This document shows positions 21,438-33,813 of a DNA stretch of 64,000 nt, one piece after another. Every line of letters starts with the position of its first letter. Positions within the stretch are counted from its first letter, which is position 1. The stretch lies in assembly GCA_963422465.1 (NCBI GenBank), contig OY730174.1:186001-250000 (forward strand). Reading direction: 5' to 3'. Origin of the DNA: Lichina pygmaea. Its lineage: Eukaryota > Ascomycota > Lichinomycetes > Lichinales > Lichinaceae. Position numbers and translations under genes: made by a program. The notes under the pieces are model-generated. The model ran no database searches. It saw only the letters and a program-made list of their open reading frames with translations, and had not been told where the DNA came from.

Positions 21438-23452
21438 TCATCCAAAAACCGCGCCAGTCTCCTTCAGCCGACGAATATCCTTCTCATGCATGCCGAGCAG
21501 GCCGCGGAGAACCTCATCCGTGTGCTGTCCCAGTGTCGGCGGAGGTGATCGGATGGAAGGTTTGGTGACAGAGTATTTGATCGGCGTGTTCACCATCTTG
21601 ATCGGACCACATGTGGGATGGTCGACTTCGACGACCATATCGCGGGCGAGAACTACATCGACGGCGTGCACAGTAGGTACCATGGTACCGTGGTGCCCTG
21701 TTAGCTCCATAGCTGATTGCGCAGAGAGAGATGTCGCGAAGAGGCTTGGGGAATTGAAAGAACACGGATTAAGGATTGGGTGGAATGGACAGGTTACTCC
21801 TTTCGAACAAGAATTTCGAAGAATTTAGGTTTCGGGTATGGTATAGGTCTGTCCGACAACGATGATGGTTATGGAGACGGTACATTGAAAGGAAATCAAA
21901 TCTCGAATCGATATCAGGTGGAGAATGGTAACCAACTTTGGTCATGGCTCAGTGTCTTGCCCAAGTCATTGACAGGGGCGTATGGCATGCCACTATTTTC
22001 GAAACGCTCAAGCCATTCCTAATTGATTCCACCGTCAGTTAAGGTAGATCATACAGAGGTGAACGCAATACAAGATCCGAGATCTTTTAGTGACCGCAAC
22101 AATAGATGAAACGTACTTGCGTGGTTCTTTGTGTCGTCTGCTCTTCTATCATTGGCTCGAGAACCCCTCGATTGGAGACACGAGAAGAATTGCTGGTGAA
22201 CCTATGATCCATGCGCCATTGTGGTTTGTCGAGTAATTGGCATAGAACGCCAAAGAGATGGTCATTGCCAGCTCCAATCAAGATCTCTCCATCTGCGGTC
22301 CTGAATGCTTTGTAGGGTACAATCGATGCTGCAGCGCTGATCAGGCATTTTGAAACCAGTTTAGAGGCGCGGGAGTAGCTCGAGAAAGTCCATCTCGATA
22401 CGTACGATGAGCCGTTCCCCATCGTCCCGAGTCACCTTTTCCGCTGACGAGAGCAGAGCTTGCAATGTTGGTAAGTGTAGCTACTTGACAGTCGCTGAGA
22501 GCAGCATCGATGTGTTGACCCTTTCCTGTCTTGCCTCTGTGGATCAAGGCCGCGAGGATGGCGTTGGACGTGTATAATCCGGTGGTCAGGTCCGTGACGG
22601 CGACTCCAACCTTCACCGGAGGCCCATCTTGAGGTCCGGTGATATGCATCAAGCCCATCTCGGCTTCCACCATGACATCATAGCCAGCTCTGCGACGATA
22701 CGGACCCGTTTGTCCATACCCAGTGATGCTGGCATAGATCAATCTAGGATTCAGTTGCGCAACTGTTGAATAGTCCAAGCCATATCTTTGCAGAGTGTCT
22801 GGGAGGTAGTTCTCCACTAGTACATCGCATTTCTTGACTAGACGATGCAGGACGTTGACTCCTGCGGGGATCGAGAAGGACAGCGCCAAAGATCTCTTGT
22901 TTCTGTTGACCTGAAAAACTTTCAGAATGAGCAGAATATAGACGTGATGCCTCGTACCGAGAGGAAGTAGGCGCTTTCTCCAGGTCTTTTATCACCCTCG
23001 TTTTCTAAAGGGCGAGCAAACGGTGGTCCCCAAGATCTGGTATCGTCTCCGCGCGATGGATGTTCAATCTTGATAACATCCGCTCTGCCAGAGCCACATA
23101 GAATTGAGCCAATCGAAAATCTCGACAGATTTTTACCCATTTCGCAAGCAGCATTAGCCACTTACAACTCGGCGGTCCGTACCCTAGATCGCCCAGAATT
23201 TGGGTGCAGTATGGCTACAGGAAGAGCACCTATGAGTTCCTGTCTGATATGTAGGTATAGCTGAGGATTGGAGTGATAATGTCAAAGACTTACACCGGCC
23301 AGGACTCTTGTCATATCTAGGACTCTTATTCCCTCCAATGGGAGTGTATGGCTCGCACTGTTGGCCTGTATGGACAGGTATCTTGCCCCAACAGTCTTCC
23401 AGATAAATGTCCGTAGATGTCTGCAAATCGCAGTTCTTTGAGATAAATTCAT
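21438..23452 (-). CDS. Mitochondrial CoA-transferase, family III (succinyl-CoA:glutarate CoA-transferase type)
   Basis: Seven exons reconstruct 443 residues, close to the 445 of human SUGCT: 23452-23294, 23214-23183, 23084-22958, 22910-22406, 22328-22117, 22018-21937 and 21652-21438. All six introns are GT-AG and every junction rebuilds a family motif: [15 protein letters not shown], then [62 protein letters not shown] and MPYAPVNDL. The Asp in [17 protein letters not shown] fits the catalytic Asp position of the CaiB/BaiF fold. The N-terminus ([20 protein letters not shown]...) has Arg/Lys and no acidic residue, like a mitochondrial presequence. It probably moves CoA between succinate, glutarate and 3-hydroxymethylglutarate in lysine breakdown. 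The last intron, 284 nt, is much longer than the rest. The family is firm; substrates are inferred. Confidence 0.88.
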
Positions 23453-24114
23453 TGCACGCTTGGTGTAGAAGCAGCACGATCTTCAGATTGGAGGGATTGT
23501 GGCTGTAGATTGCTTGATCCCGATGGCATGGGATCCGTAGCGCCTGTTGAACTGTAAACTTCTAATTCATAGGCTAGCTCTGCCCTCCAAAAAAGTAGAT
23601 GGGATGGGATGGGATGGGATGGTGATGACTTCTCACTTCCTAGAACGAGGTTTCCTCATGCATCAAGTTGGACGACCTCAACATCCTGAAAGGGTCTTTC
23701 GTCAAGCTTCTAGCGAAGAGTTATTGCATTCTCATTGTCAACGTGCCCCACTATTGCCGTGGAATACATACGTACATACGTACCTATGTACGCTCCGTAC
23801 TGGAGAGTAATTACTGTCAAGTTTGATCAGAAGCTGGGGCCATAACTACCGACACAGGTTACAGCTCAGTAGTTTAGGCCCTATCCTATAGCGGCGCATG
23901 AGCGACTACACGGGCAGCTCTCAGCCTAAGCTTTAGGGCCACGAACTTTACGCTGTAAGTGGGGCCAAATCTTGTTCAGCGGAGCGGGCAGCTTCCTACT
24001 ACCGGTACAACCGTCGCCGGTCGACCCACCACCGTTGATTGGACGCATCAAAATCAGCTTTCAGAAGCCCTGCACTACCTGCGACCAAATCGCATACAGC
24101 TACAGAGTATAGCC
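23453..24114. other. Divergent promoter region
   Basis: A 660-bp spacer between the CoA-transferase (minus) and the PHD protein (plus). It holds five tandem GATGG pentamers at about 23598-23623 and a short GTAC-rich patch at 23765-23795. No gene is seen. Confidence 0.55.
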
Positions 24115-25938
24115 ATGTCGTTATCAAGAGCTGCTGTTCCACCGGAACCGTCTAATCCCTCAGCGCAAGCCTCGGCGCAGCCCCAGGCGCAGCAACAGAT
24201 CCCCTCCTCGAACCTGGGCGCCAACCGGCAGATAGCTGCAGCACAGCCCATCAACGACGCCACAGCTCTTCCTCGGCTTAGCGCAACGACGGAGCAGATC
24301 CTCAGGCGCATCAATGCCAACGGAGGTGCGCAACCAGCGCTGCAAGCTGCGAGAGAACAGGTGCTCCAACAGATGGTGACGACGCAGAACGTTTCAGCGC
24401 CGAAACAACCACCGCCGCCCCGGAGAGGGTCCGGCCGGGGTCGAGGTCGCGGCGGTGGCAGCAGCGGCACCAAGGTGGAGAAACCACGGAGGGAGAGTGC
24501 TGCGACTGCTGGGAGTCCGACTAATCCAGGACGAGGCAGGGGCAGTGGAAGGGCCAGAGGGGGTGGCAGAGGAGGAAGACGAAGACGGGTCAAGAAGGAA
24601 GAGGTCGAGTACGATGACGAGGACGAAACGTCCGATGTGCGATATCCCCTTTTGGTAGTCGCTGTCAGGTCCCCTAGAGTACGATTTGCTGATCGATCAT
24701 CTGCACGCAGCATACGACATCGTCCGAGACGTTCACGTCCCTCCCGACAACGACCAAGTCGGGCCGGGCCATCAACCGGCCTACCCAGTATGACCCGGCT
24801 ACGAAGACGCCGACTAGACGACGTGGTCCGTATCGGCGCATGGCCGAAGCGTCTGTTTGCCGGGTCTGTCAGCGAGGGCATAGTCCGTCGAGGAACCTGA
24901 TCGTCTTCTGTGACGGCTGCAACACGCCGTATCATCAGTACTGCCACGATCCCCCGGTCGAAGACGAAGTGGTCAAGGTCGAGGAGAAAGAGTGGCTGTG
25001 CTCGTACTGCACAGGATCGCGGCAGACGGCGCCGACGGGAGGCCTCGGCGAGGCGGAGCTGCGGACCGCGGTCGGCGGAGAAAGACTGTCTTTGGAGGAG
25101 GTACGTGAGTTTGCTAGACCTAATTTCTGCTATATCAAATACGATATGCTATCGACAGCTCCGCTCACTTGGCATCGGATACCGACAGAGACGGGCCTAC
25201 TTCCTCCGGCTTCCTCACGCATCCTTAGTCTCCCTTCTTCTGCACGCCACGTCTCTGCAGCCCACGCTCCCGCTCTTTTTACCGAATGCGGAAGCTCTTC
25301 TCTCTCCAATTTCTGCTGTACAATGCCGCGCTCCGTCTTTGGCCGCTGCCAATTTCAAAAGCACAGAAATCGTTCCAGGTACATCCGGATATAATGCTAG
25401 CCAAGGAGAAGACCGTCAAATGTCTGATATGACATCGTCACGAGGCCAAGCTGCCGCTCCTCCTGCCACAGGCAGTCTCGGCGACATCACCTTTGCAAGC
25501 CACCACAGCCTGTCTAACACCAGCACGGCAAACAAACTCTTACCGCCCGCTCCGCTGCCACCTGCTACCCCACACGACCTCCATCTGCAACAGCCGCTTC
25601 ACGTTCCATATCAGCACTACCCCAAGTCAGGCAACGGCATTCGTCTGCCGCCTCTGACCGACGAGGATCTTGCGTGGCTCGTGGACGACGACTTTGTTTC
25701 ATTCACCCATCTGTACCACGGGCAGCCGGTGACCGATCTCGACGGGCACATTCAACCGGTTGGGCTTTCCCCAGAGCCTGCTGCTGGCGCACCTGTATCA
25801 AGCGACGGTGCTCTCAATCAACACCGTACTGTCGATGGCGGACAGCAGCAGATGACAACGAACGTCGATCCTACGGAACAAGAGAAGGACGTTGGAGGGG
25901 GAAGGGAGATGTACGCACACCACGCAACAGCCGCATGA
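24115..25938 (+). CDS. PHD-finger protein, Cph1/Cph2-like (Rpd3/Clr6 HDAC-associated type)
   Basis: Three exons, 24115-24636, 24711-25100 and 25159-25938, give 563 residues; both introns (74 and 58 nt) lie between codons. Residues 1-175 are Gln/Pro/Arg/Gly-rich with an RGRG patch and an acidic YDDEDETSD end. Exon 2 has SGRAINRPTQYDPATKT, then a PHD finger at about residues 218-270: CRVCQRGHSPSRNLIVFCDG, CNTPYHQYCHDPPV, WLCSYC. All Cys4-His-Cys3 zinc ligands are visible. The run VFCDGCNTPYHQYCH is the hallmark I associate with the fission-yeast Clr6-associated PHD proteins. The segment after the finger (RRAYFLRLPHASLVSLLLHA...) is a conserved helix; the rest is Pro/His/Gln-rich. The expected role is chromatin binding in the nucleus as part of a histone-deacetylase complex. 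Partner assignment is inferred. One more in-frame intron near 25380 cannot be excluded. Confidence 0.78.
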
Positions 25939-26636
25939 CAGCCGACGGTTACTACGGCTAGTACTGCTCCAAGGCAGAGATCAGGCATTGCCGATGCTGT
26001 CCAACCCCAGAGCTAGTCCACGACCACAACGATAGCAATGACACGCAAGGTGCTCGACGCAATCGATGTATCAAATCATCGTGAAGATTGGGGATCAGCT
26101 GGGGGGCTTGCGATATGGTGGGTGAGGGGGAGCTGCCTAGGTTCCCTCTGAACCGAAGTCCTTCCTCGTCTCTGTACCGACTAGCATTTCCATCTCTATA
26201 TCCATCTCCATCCTTCACAGCTGGACAAACAACACCAGTGTACGTTCCGTACTTGCAACGCAATATGCGACACGCAATACGCAATACGTAATGCACAACA
26301 CACAACACGCAACATGTAAAATGTGCTACGCAGATGGGATGTAACATACCCAGATACACGACGCAGCCTATTGCGGCCATAGGGCTGAGGCTAATTTATT
26401 CAGTAGTGTTAGTCAGCTGGATAGGGGGGCCATTTAGCCCTCGGGTCCGAGAGGGCGTCAATGATCATCTTCTCCCCGCTCAGAGCAGGCCATTGCCTTG
26501 TAGCTCCAGCACAGCCAAAGAACACTATAAGTAGCCGCGTAGTAGCGGTGCTGTACTTCAAGTATTGCCTAGTTCCGTATATTACGAGTAGATATAGTAT
26601 CTGCATACGTGCCTTGAGCGCAGAGGGCCGGCCCTG

Positions 26637-26702
26637 GCGGAACTGGCCACGGACGAACTGGCACCGGCTGAACTGGCACTGGTTGAACTGGCACTGGCTG
26701 AA
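26637..26702. repeat. 15-bp minisatellite, about four units
   Basis: Units of the form gaactggcactggct/gttgaactggcactgg repeat about four times with substitutions. The period is a multiple of three, so one frame reads as repeats of NWHWL, but there is no coding context. Confidence 0.8.
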
Positions 26703-27104
26703 ACGTCCTACAGTTTTCTGTATAAGCTGTGCGCCAAGTCACAGCTGCCCAGCCACACCCCTACCAGTAGACACAGCCACACCACTACCGGTTAACACAC
26801 CGGAGAGAAAGGTTGGTGGCTTGATAAGGTTGCCCATGAGGGTGTGGAGTGTAGCATGTACGAGAGGACTATCACTGCTCATGGCCAAGCCTCGTCGTAA
26901 AATGCAGCTCCAGCTTCAGCTCCAGCTCCAGGTGTATCTGTATCATGCAATCCTTCTTGGCAAGCTTACTTACGGTAGATCTAGATAGCGCCGGCTAGCA
27001 TATTGTGTTGTTGTCATATTCAGGGACGGACGCAGAGAATGCAGCGGGTTTCGCTGGTCTTTCGATCTGGATTTTGATGTTAAAATCTTTTTTTTTTCCA
27101 TCTA

Positions 27105-27310
27105 GGGCTGGAGGAGGAGACGGGGCGGTGAAGGAGGATGAGTAGCGGAGGGGAGGAGAGGGGGGGAGGGCCGAGGACGAGGACGAGGACAAGGACGATG
27201 ATGAGAAGAGAAGATGGGGGGAGGTGGGGAAGGCGGACGAGGATAAGACGAGCATGAGGATGAGGATGAGGGGGAGGAGGACAAGGGAGGAGACGGGGAG
27301 CAAGAACAGG
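27105..27310. repeat. Purine-only-like strand (G/A-rich tract)
   Basis: Over about 200 bases the plus strand is almost wholly G and A, with words such as gaggacgaggacgaggacaagg and gatgaggatgaggatgaggg. It lies downstream of both neighbouring 3' ends. It may be a decayed trinucleotide array or a triplex-prone mirror-like tract. Confidence 0.7.
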
Positions 27311-27595
27311 GCGTTGCGTCAATTATATGTCTCATGTTTGGCTATAGTGGCATGAAGTGACCGATGAAGGAAGACGGGTAGCAGGGAGAGTGAGAACAGA
27401 ATGCTAGGTACAACTTAACGACGAACGGGAGAGTCTTGCGATGTCGTCGTTCATACTTAGGTAGGTAGAGGTGGACTTTGGAGAGAAACGGCCAGGGCCA
27501 GGGGGCGGTGAGAATGTGCAAGGTTCGAACATGTGTACTGGCACGCCTGAGGATATACGTTAAATACCAGATAGCGTGCCCCGTTGTGATAGCCT

Positions 27596-30564
27596 TCAGT
27601 AATAGCCTCCGTCGCCGTCGTCGTAGTCGTCCATGTCTTCCGGAATCTCGTCCTCCGGCTCGTCGTACATGACCTCGTCGTCGTCGACGTCAACCTCTTC
27701 ATCATCTTCTTCGGCTTGGCCGCCGTCGTCCTCGTCGTCATTAGCTTCTTCGTTGCTGGCGTCGTTGTCATTGCTGTCTTTCTTGGTATCGTTGCTGGTG
27801 GTGGCACTGCCCTTCTCGGTGGTCGTCGCTCGTGCATCTTTAGCGATCGCAGCAGCGCCGCTCACCTGAACGTTGGCGCGACTAGCAGCAGCAGCCCGAG
27901 TACGTCGACTGGGGGACCTCGTGTCGCTGGCGGACGTCACGGAAGCGGCTCCTTCGCTTGCCGCGACGCTGCCCTCCCGGCTGGCATCGGCCGACTTGCG
28001 CTGGCCGAACATCTCTTTGATGATCTCGTAGTTGATCTTCCTGCTGGGCGCACGTCGTTCCAACATGTCGATCGTTGCCTCGGCCGCGCTCATGGCCCGC
28101 TCTCCGTTTCCCCCCTCGCCGACGCGGCCCTGGTTCTTTCTCTTCGTCACTCGATTTTTCTTGGTGCCGTTCTTCTCCTCGAGCTGGCGACGCAGCATCT
28201 TCCGTTGCTGCTCCCTTAGGTAGTCACGGTTCTCGTGGACCCAGATCCTCTCTTTGATCTCTTGCTCCTCGGGCGACAGCATACACGATAGGACCTCTGG
28301 ATCGTCTGCAAACTCGCTATCTGAGATATCCTCCGTCGTTCGGACAGTAGAAAGAGCCTCCTGATTGGTGCATGAGGCTGGGTTGGCGGCCGGGACGCTC
28401 TTTTGCCCCGGCGTAGCGGGTGTGGCCTGCTGCTTCGGTGATAGGGGTTCCGACGGCGACCCTCCATCGGCACCTGGCATGGAATCCTTCGGCGCGGTTT
28501 CCATTGTCAATGTCGCCGTCTCGGCAGGCGATGTCTCGGGCCCGGCGGGGGCGCTCGCCGATGGCTGGGCTGATTCTTCTCGTCCATCGGCGGATGACGC
28601 AGTAGCGGGCGATGCCGTGGTCTTTTGAGCTCCGTCCGTACTGGCTGCAGTAGATGGTATGCTGCCGGAAGCGGCCGTAGAGATGGCAGCGACTTCTCCT
28701 CGGCCCGACGCTTGGGTCGGCTCTTGTGGAGAAACAGCTTCGGTGTCTGCAGGGGTCTTTCCCTTGGTAGACCGTAGGAGCGCCCTTCGACGAGCGCCGG
28801 ATAGAGGTGCGACGAGACTCTTCGCGCTACTTTGGGATGAAGCGGATTCTGCCGCCGATTGAGGTTCGAGCGTGGCGGCTGCCTTGTCTCTTCGTGGCGT
28901 AGCTTGCCTGGATGCCCTCAGCATCGCCTCGCGAGCAATGGACTCGGCGGGGCCAGGCGTCCCTGCTCGAGACGTGGCTTCGGCCGCCGAGCGCTTGGCG
29001 GCTGTGGAAGCGGCATAGGCGTCCACGCGCTCTTGGGTCGAAGGATCGTTGACGAGTCTCGAGATCTCTATCTCCAGAGCCTGCTCGTCGGCAATTTCCT
29101 CGGCGGAGGGTTCGGGATACTTCGTCTTTGCTCGCTTTCGGGGGCGCGCTTCCGACTCGGTCTCGGAAGCAATGGCCTTGGCGGCCGCGAGCGGATTGGT
29201 CAGCTCCGAGAGGGCCGATGCAGAGGCGGCCAGAAGCTTCGGGTCAATAGGGATGTCGGGGATGGCAAAGCCGTCCTTGTCCCGGCGAGGCGGTCGCTGA
29301 GGGGGCGCGTTGGACGCCGCTCGCTCACTTCTCGGTCGCTGGTCGTTCGTCTGGGCATCCGACTGCGCCCCGTCGTCCTCACTCCTATCGCTCTCGTTCT
29401 CGTCTTCGTCTTCCCCCTGACGGGTTCTCTTCCTCTTCCGTGTGCCAGCTTTCTTCTCGTAGAACGCCGGCGGATCGTGTGTTTTCTCTAGGTCGATGAT
29501 GCGGAATTGATCCACCGTGAGATTGCTGCTGGCCGTTACTTTGAACTCGTCGAGGCGCTTGGTGATGGTGATCTCGGTGACCTTGGCGATGTAGACGACC
29601 TCTCGTACCGTCCTCCGGAAGTTGTTCATCCGAGCGGCCAGAATTAGGCAGGCGCCGCAGACGCCCGAAGGACGACGACCGGTGGTCATCCAATCGCGAT
29701 CCATGCGCTGTACCAGCCGGACGGCGTCTTGGGCGACGCGCTCGGTCATACTTCCAAACTCGAGCTTGGTCGCGAATCGGTAGACCAGATGTTCGGGCAG
29801 CATGGGTTCGACCCCTTCGATGGTGCACTCCTTGAGTAAGGCCTTGTAAGTCGAGCCGAGTTTGAACACGTTGACCTGAAGCGGTGTTAGAACGACTCCA
29901 GAGGACAATCGCGCAAGGCTCAATCGACTCACGCTGAGCACGTCGGAGAAGTCGATGAGCATCACGTTGTTCCGCTTTTGTTTTCTACACGCGATGTAGA
30001 GCGCCACGGCCGCGATATTCTTGGTCCTCCGTCCCTGGACAAAGTTGTGGTATAAAGCTAGCTTGAATATCTGGAAAGCCGTGTCGGCGGTGGAGGACGG
30101 GATGTGCAGAGCAGCTGCCAGCTGGTTAATGTAGCGCTTTCCTTTTCAGAGAGAACCGGGTCAGCGATCAGGATCCGACTCTCGGTGTGGGCCGTGTACA
30201 AACCGTTCGCGTCCCGAATCTCCCTACTGTCCATGCCCTCGCCCCTCCTGAAGCTACCACCCGACGTCCTGGCATGGCTCTGATCCGCTCCGACGAAGGT
30301 ACCCTGCAACATGGCCGCTCCCGCAGAGGTTTCTCCAAACTGAACTTCATTGACGATATTCGACTCGCTGACGACTGCTCCACATCCCGTGCAAACTCGA
30401 TTCCCGTCAACGTCTTCAACACTAGGCGCGGGGCAATTCGGAGTGGGGCAGCCAGGGGCCGCCTTCGAGGCTGGTGGTCGGCGGATAGGAGGCGGGTTAC
30501 GAACGCCTTTGAGTCGTGTAGGCGCCTGGCCCGGCTTCGGCGTCGACCTCCTCGCGCTCGACAT
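27596..30564 (-). CDS. BRF1: TFIIIB subunit BRF1 (TFIIB-related factor)
   Basis: Exons 30564-30204, 30141-29933 and 29875-27596 give 949 residues. Intron 1 (62 nt, GTTTGT...AAG) rebuilds DANG|KRYINQLAAALHIP; intron 2 is GTGAGT...CAG. The zinc ribbon at residues 39-61 shows CPTPNC...CTGC. Two cyclin-type repeats follow, containing FVQGRRTKNIAAVALYIACR and RPSGVCGACLILAARMNNFR. A long Ala/Ser/Pro/Glu-rich linker leads to EDISDSEFADDPEVLSCMLS then EEQEIKERIWVHENRDYL, the BRF1 homology block that binds TBP. The C-terminus is highly acidic and ends in DDGDGGYY. The role is assembly of TFIIIB with TBP and Bdp1 on RNA polymerase III promoters (tRNA, 5S, U6). The gene is divergent from the cysteinyl-tRNA synthetase gene about 640-750 bp away, so a tRNA-supply pairing is tempting but not demonstrated. 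Confidence 0.95.
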
Positions 30565-31204
30565 TTCTTGCAGTTGGATTTTTCACGGCTTGCACGGCTC
30601 CTTAGGACCGAAAGCGATATTAGAGCCTCCAGTCAGACCGGGCCAAACCCCGAGGCTGGAAAGAAGGAGGAATGGCTCCACAGCTCGGCCTCGAGCGAGG
30701 CCCAACCTCGTCAGAGACCAGGTTCGGCAAGAGAAGCAACCCGTGGCACCGTACGGCAGTACCGTACTCTCAAATACAGCCGTTGATGAGTAGAAACGAG
30801 AGCAAGAAAGGAGATGGATGCGCAAGGCTATCGGACTCGAATGATGAGCAACAAAGGTCCGGTTTGATCTGATGAGCTTCCTGGTGCAGTGGAAGTTGAG
30901 CGATGTTTATTGTGAGGGAAGCGGGAAAGCTGCGGGCCTGTCAAAAGTTGCTGCCTTTTATAGGTCGGCCGGGGTCGGGCCAATGCGGAGTTGGCTCTAC
31001 ACGTACCCCGTATCTTGACTCGTCCGGTACGTACTGTACGGTACGGTACCGGAGTATTTCCGTACCTTATCTTATCTCCCATCCGGGGAGATCAATTGGT
31101 CAGAGACCTTGACGGGGCTGACTAAGCCTCGAGGAATTCAGACGGCGAGCCAAAGCTTTACAGAGCATGGCAGCTAATGAATCCGATTCACTTATTGTTC
31201 CTCT
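30565..31204. promoter_or_regulatory. Divergent promoter between BRF1 and the cysteinyl-tRNA synthetase gene
   Basis: About 640 bases separating the two start codons. GTAC-rich words cluster at 30748-30775 and 31005-31070 (tccggtacgtactgtacggtacgg). No TATA-like element stands out and no gene is seen. Confidence 0.55.
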
Positions 31205-33813
31205 ATGGTGTTTACAGCTTGTCCCTTGCTGTGGCCAGCTTTTCAGCTTCGATACCCTCTGGCACGAGTGACTGTCCGCGTTTTGAGAGCCCAACGTGCA
31301 CATCACGCAGCAATGTCAACTGCTACTGCCTTCCATCCGCTTTCGATCTACGAATCACTAAGAAGGGAGAAGACCCAGTTCATCCCCCTGGATCCTAATG
31401 GGAAGAAGGTCACCTGGTACTGCTGCGGCCCGACAGTCTATGATGCTGGTCATTTAGGTCACGCTCGAAATTATGTCTCCACCGATATCCTGCGACGTAT
31501 AATGGAACATCTAGGCTATAATGTAGAGTTTGTGATGAACATCACAGACATTGACGACAAGGTGGGAAAAGCAGATGAGGGAATACTGCATTAGCTATGC
31601 TAAGACCAAGAAGATCATTCTTAGAGCACGACAGCAACATTTGTTCAAGGGATTTAGGCGCCAACATCCAGACCACACGGCCGAGCAAGTCTCGAGAACC
31701 GTTGCAGCGGCCTACTCGGAATACGCGCGGAAGAACCTCCCAAGGTTGCCGTCGGGGCTTGATCGCAGTTTATACGAGTCTCTCAAGGTCGAAGCCTATG
31801 GTGACATCCTAGGCGGTGGCACCCTTTCTGGCGAGGGTACTCCCGGCGATGCTGAAACCAAGATTAAAATGCACCTGAATACCATGGATTCAGCTTCGAA
31901 GGCTATGAGGGCGGCGCAGCAAGATCCAGCGTCCATTTCATCGGATGAATTCTTTCGTGGGGCGTACGACATACTGTTACCTTACCTAGATGCCCACGAT
32001 GGTGCATCGGTGCCAGCGGATGACTACTCAATATTCAAGGCTTTGACCCAGCATTGGGAGCTGCAATTCGAGAAGGATCTGAAGCTTCTGAACTGCCTCC
32101 CCGCAACAAGGCTTACTCGGGTCAGCGAGTACATGGCCGAGATAGTTGATTTTGTGGCGAAGATCTTGTCGAAGGGCTTCGCCTACCGAACCTCGGACGG
32201 CTCTGTTTATTTCGACAGTGCAGCATTTGAAGGCGCTGGGAATCAGTACGCCCGACTGGAGCCCGGCAATAGGAACAATCAGCAGCTTCAAGCAGATGGA
32301 GAAGGATCACTGTCGAAGAAAAACACCGAGAAGAAGTCGGACTCTGACTTTGCGCTTTGGAAAGCGTCAAAGCCCGGAGAGCCGAGCTGGGAGAGCCCTT
32401 GGGGAGGAGGGCGGCCGGGGTGGCATATCGAGTGCTCTGCAATGGCATCGTCAGTGCTGGGTAGCCGCATCGACATCCACTCGGGAGGGATCGATCTGGC
32501 CTTCCCTCATCATGACAACGAGCTCGCTCAGAGCGAGGCGTATTGGGGGCCGGGCCCGAAAGAGCCCGGAGGTCATCGGGATCAGCATCAATGGATCAGC
32601 TATTTTCTGCATATGGGCCACCTGTCCATAAAGGGCTCGAAGATGTCCAAGTCGCTGAAGAATTTCACTACAATCACCGACGCGCTGAAACCTGACGGTG
32701 GCTGGACCTCCAGATCGCTCCGGGTAGTATTTCTGCTCGGCGGTTGGCGAGACCCTGTGGAGATTACAAGTGAGGTCGTAACAGCGGCCAAATCGTGGGA
32801 GGGAACGGTAGATGTACGTCCCTGTGCTCCCCCTTTCCATGGCCTTTCTGACAACGAGAAGAAATTCTTTACAAACGTCAACGCGTATGTTGCCGCAGAC
32901 GAGGAAGCCAAAAAGGCAGGACAGATTGTCCCTCAAGTCTTTGGAGAGCCTGAGCGTGAGCTGCGCGCGGAGTAGGCAGTCCGCTTGTTTGCAACTCGGT
33001 TGTCAAAGGCTGACCGTCTGTAGGCTGGATGCTGCAGTACTCAAGTTCGACAGGGCTCTTCACGACTCGTTCAACACGCCGTTGGCAATGCGCGTCATAG
33101 ACGAGGTCATATCCACGACCAATGTCTACACCTCCAAGCAGAGGTCGACCGCGAGCTTGCCTAGCGTCAAGGAGGTGGCCCGCTGGATCTCGGGTGTGGT
33201 GGAGATGCTTGGTCTGGACGCTTCAAAGGCGGCACCTGACGGCGGCAACAAGATCGGTTGGTCCAGGAGTGGCAGCGCCCAAGATCCTGGCTCGGATGGC
33301 AGCGCTTCCAGAGGAAACAGCACCGAGTTTCATCGGGACGTATCCAAAGCCAGGGACAGTCTCCGCAGCATCGCGACGAACGCGCCTGCCGAGATCAAGC
33401 GGGAGCTGCTTGACATCTCGGACCACTTGAGAGACCACGTCTTCGTCAACGAAGGCATCTACCTCGACGACCGCGACGCCGGCCAGCCGGCGCTGCTGAA
33501 GTACATCCCGAGGGAGGAGCTCATAGCGGCGCGGCAGCAGCGACAAGCCGAGTTTCTGGCGCAGAAGGAGAAGAAGGAGGCCGCTCGGCTGGAGAAGGAG
33601 AAGCAGGAACGCGAGCGGCTCGAACAGGGGAAGCTCAGTCCCACGGACATGTTCCGAACCGACGAGTTCAGCGCCTGGGACGAGGACGGCCTGCCGACGA
33701 AGGACGCAAAGGGCGAAGACGTCGCCAAGAGTCGCAGCAAGAAGCTGAGGAAGGACTGGGAGCGCCAGAAGAAGAAGCACGAGCTCTGGCTTCGGTCGGG
33801 CGGGAAGGGCTGA
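31205..33813 (+). CDS. Cysteinyl-tRNA synthetase, possible dual start
   Basis: Exons 31205/31313-31561, 31614-32813, 32859-32955 and 33038-33813. From the second ATG (31313) the protein has 773 residues. Class I signatures are clear: [16 protein letters not shown] (HIGH-type, HLGH), NITDIDDKI split by intron 1, [15 protein letters not shown] and [14 protein letters not shown] (zinc and active site), and KMSKSLKNF (KMSKS). The C-terminal third has [15 protein letters not shown] and a charged eukaryotic-type tail. An in-frame ATG at 31205 adds 36 residues ([20 protein letters not shown]...) with five Arg and no Asp or Glu, like a mitochondrial presequence. One gene may thus supply both cytosol and mitochondria. 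The intron at 32814-32858 (45 nt) keeps the frame and may be retained; intron 3 was chosen by phase and is the least certain junction. Confidence 0.9.

Larger units (their letters stand above)
25939..27595. other. Spacer with minisatellite and purine-rich tract
   Basis: No gene is supported over 1.65 kb. It includes an A/C-rich degenerate array of acgcaata/acaacacgcaac words (26260-26325), a four-unit 15-bp minisatellite (26637-26702) and a 200-base G/A-rich tract (27105-27310). Confidence 0.55.

Noticed and set aside
32946-32975. Early stop in the cysteinyl-tRNA synthetase (frame ends ERELRAE)
   Set aside because: The stop lies inside an intron with a GTGAGC donor; the frame continues from 33038 into [15 protein letters not shown].
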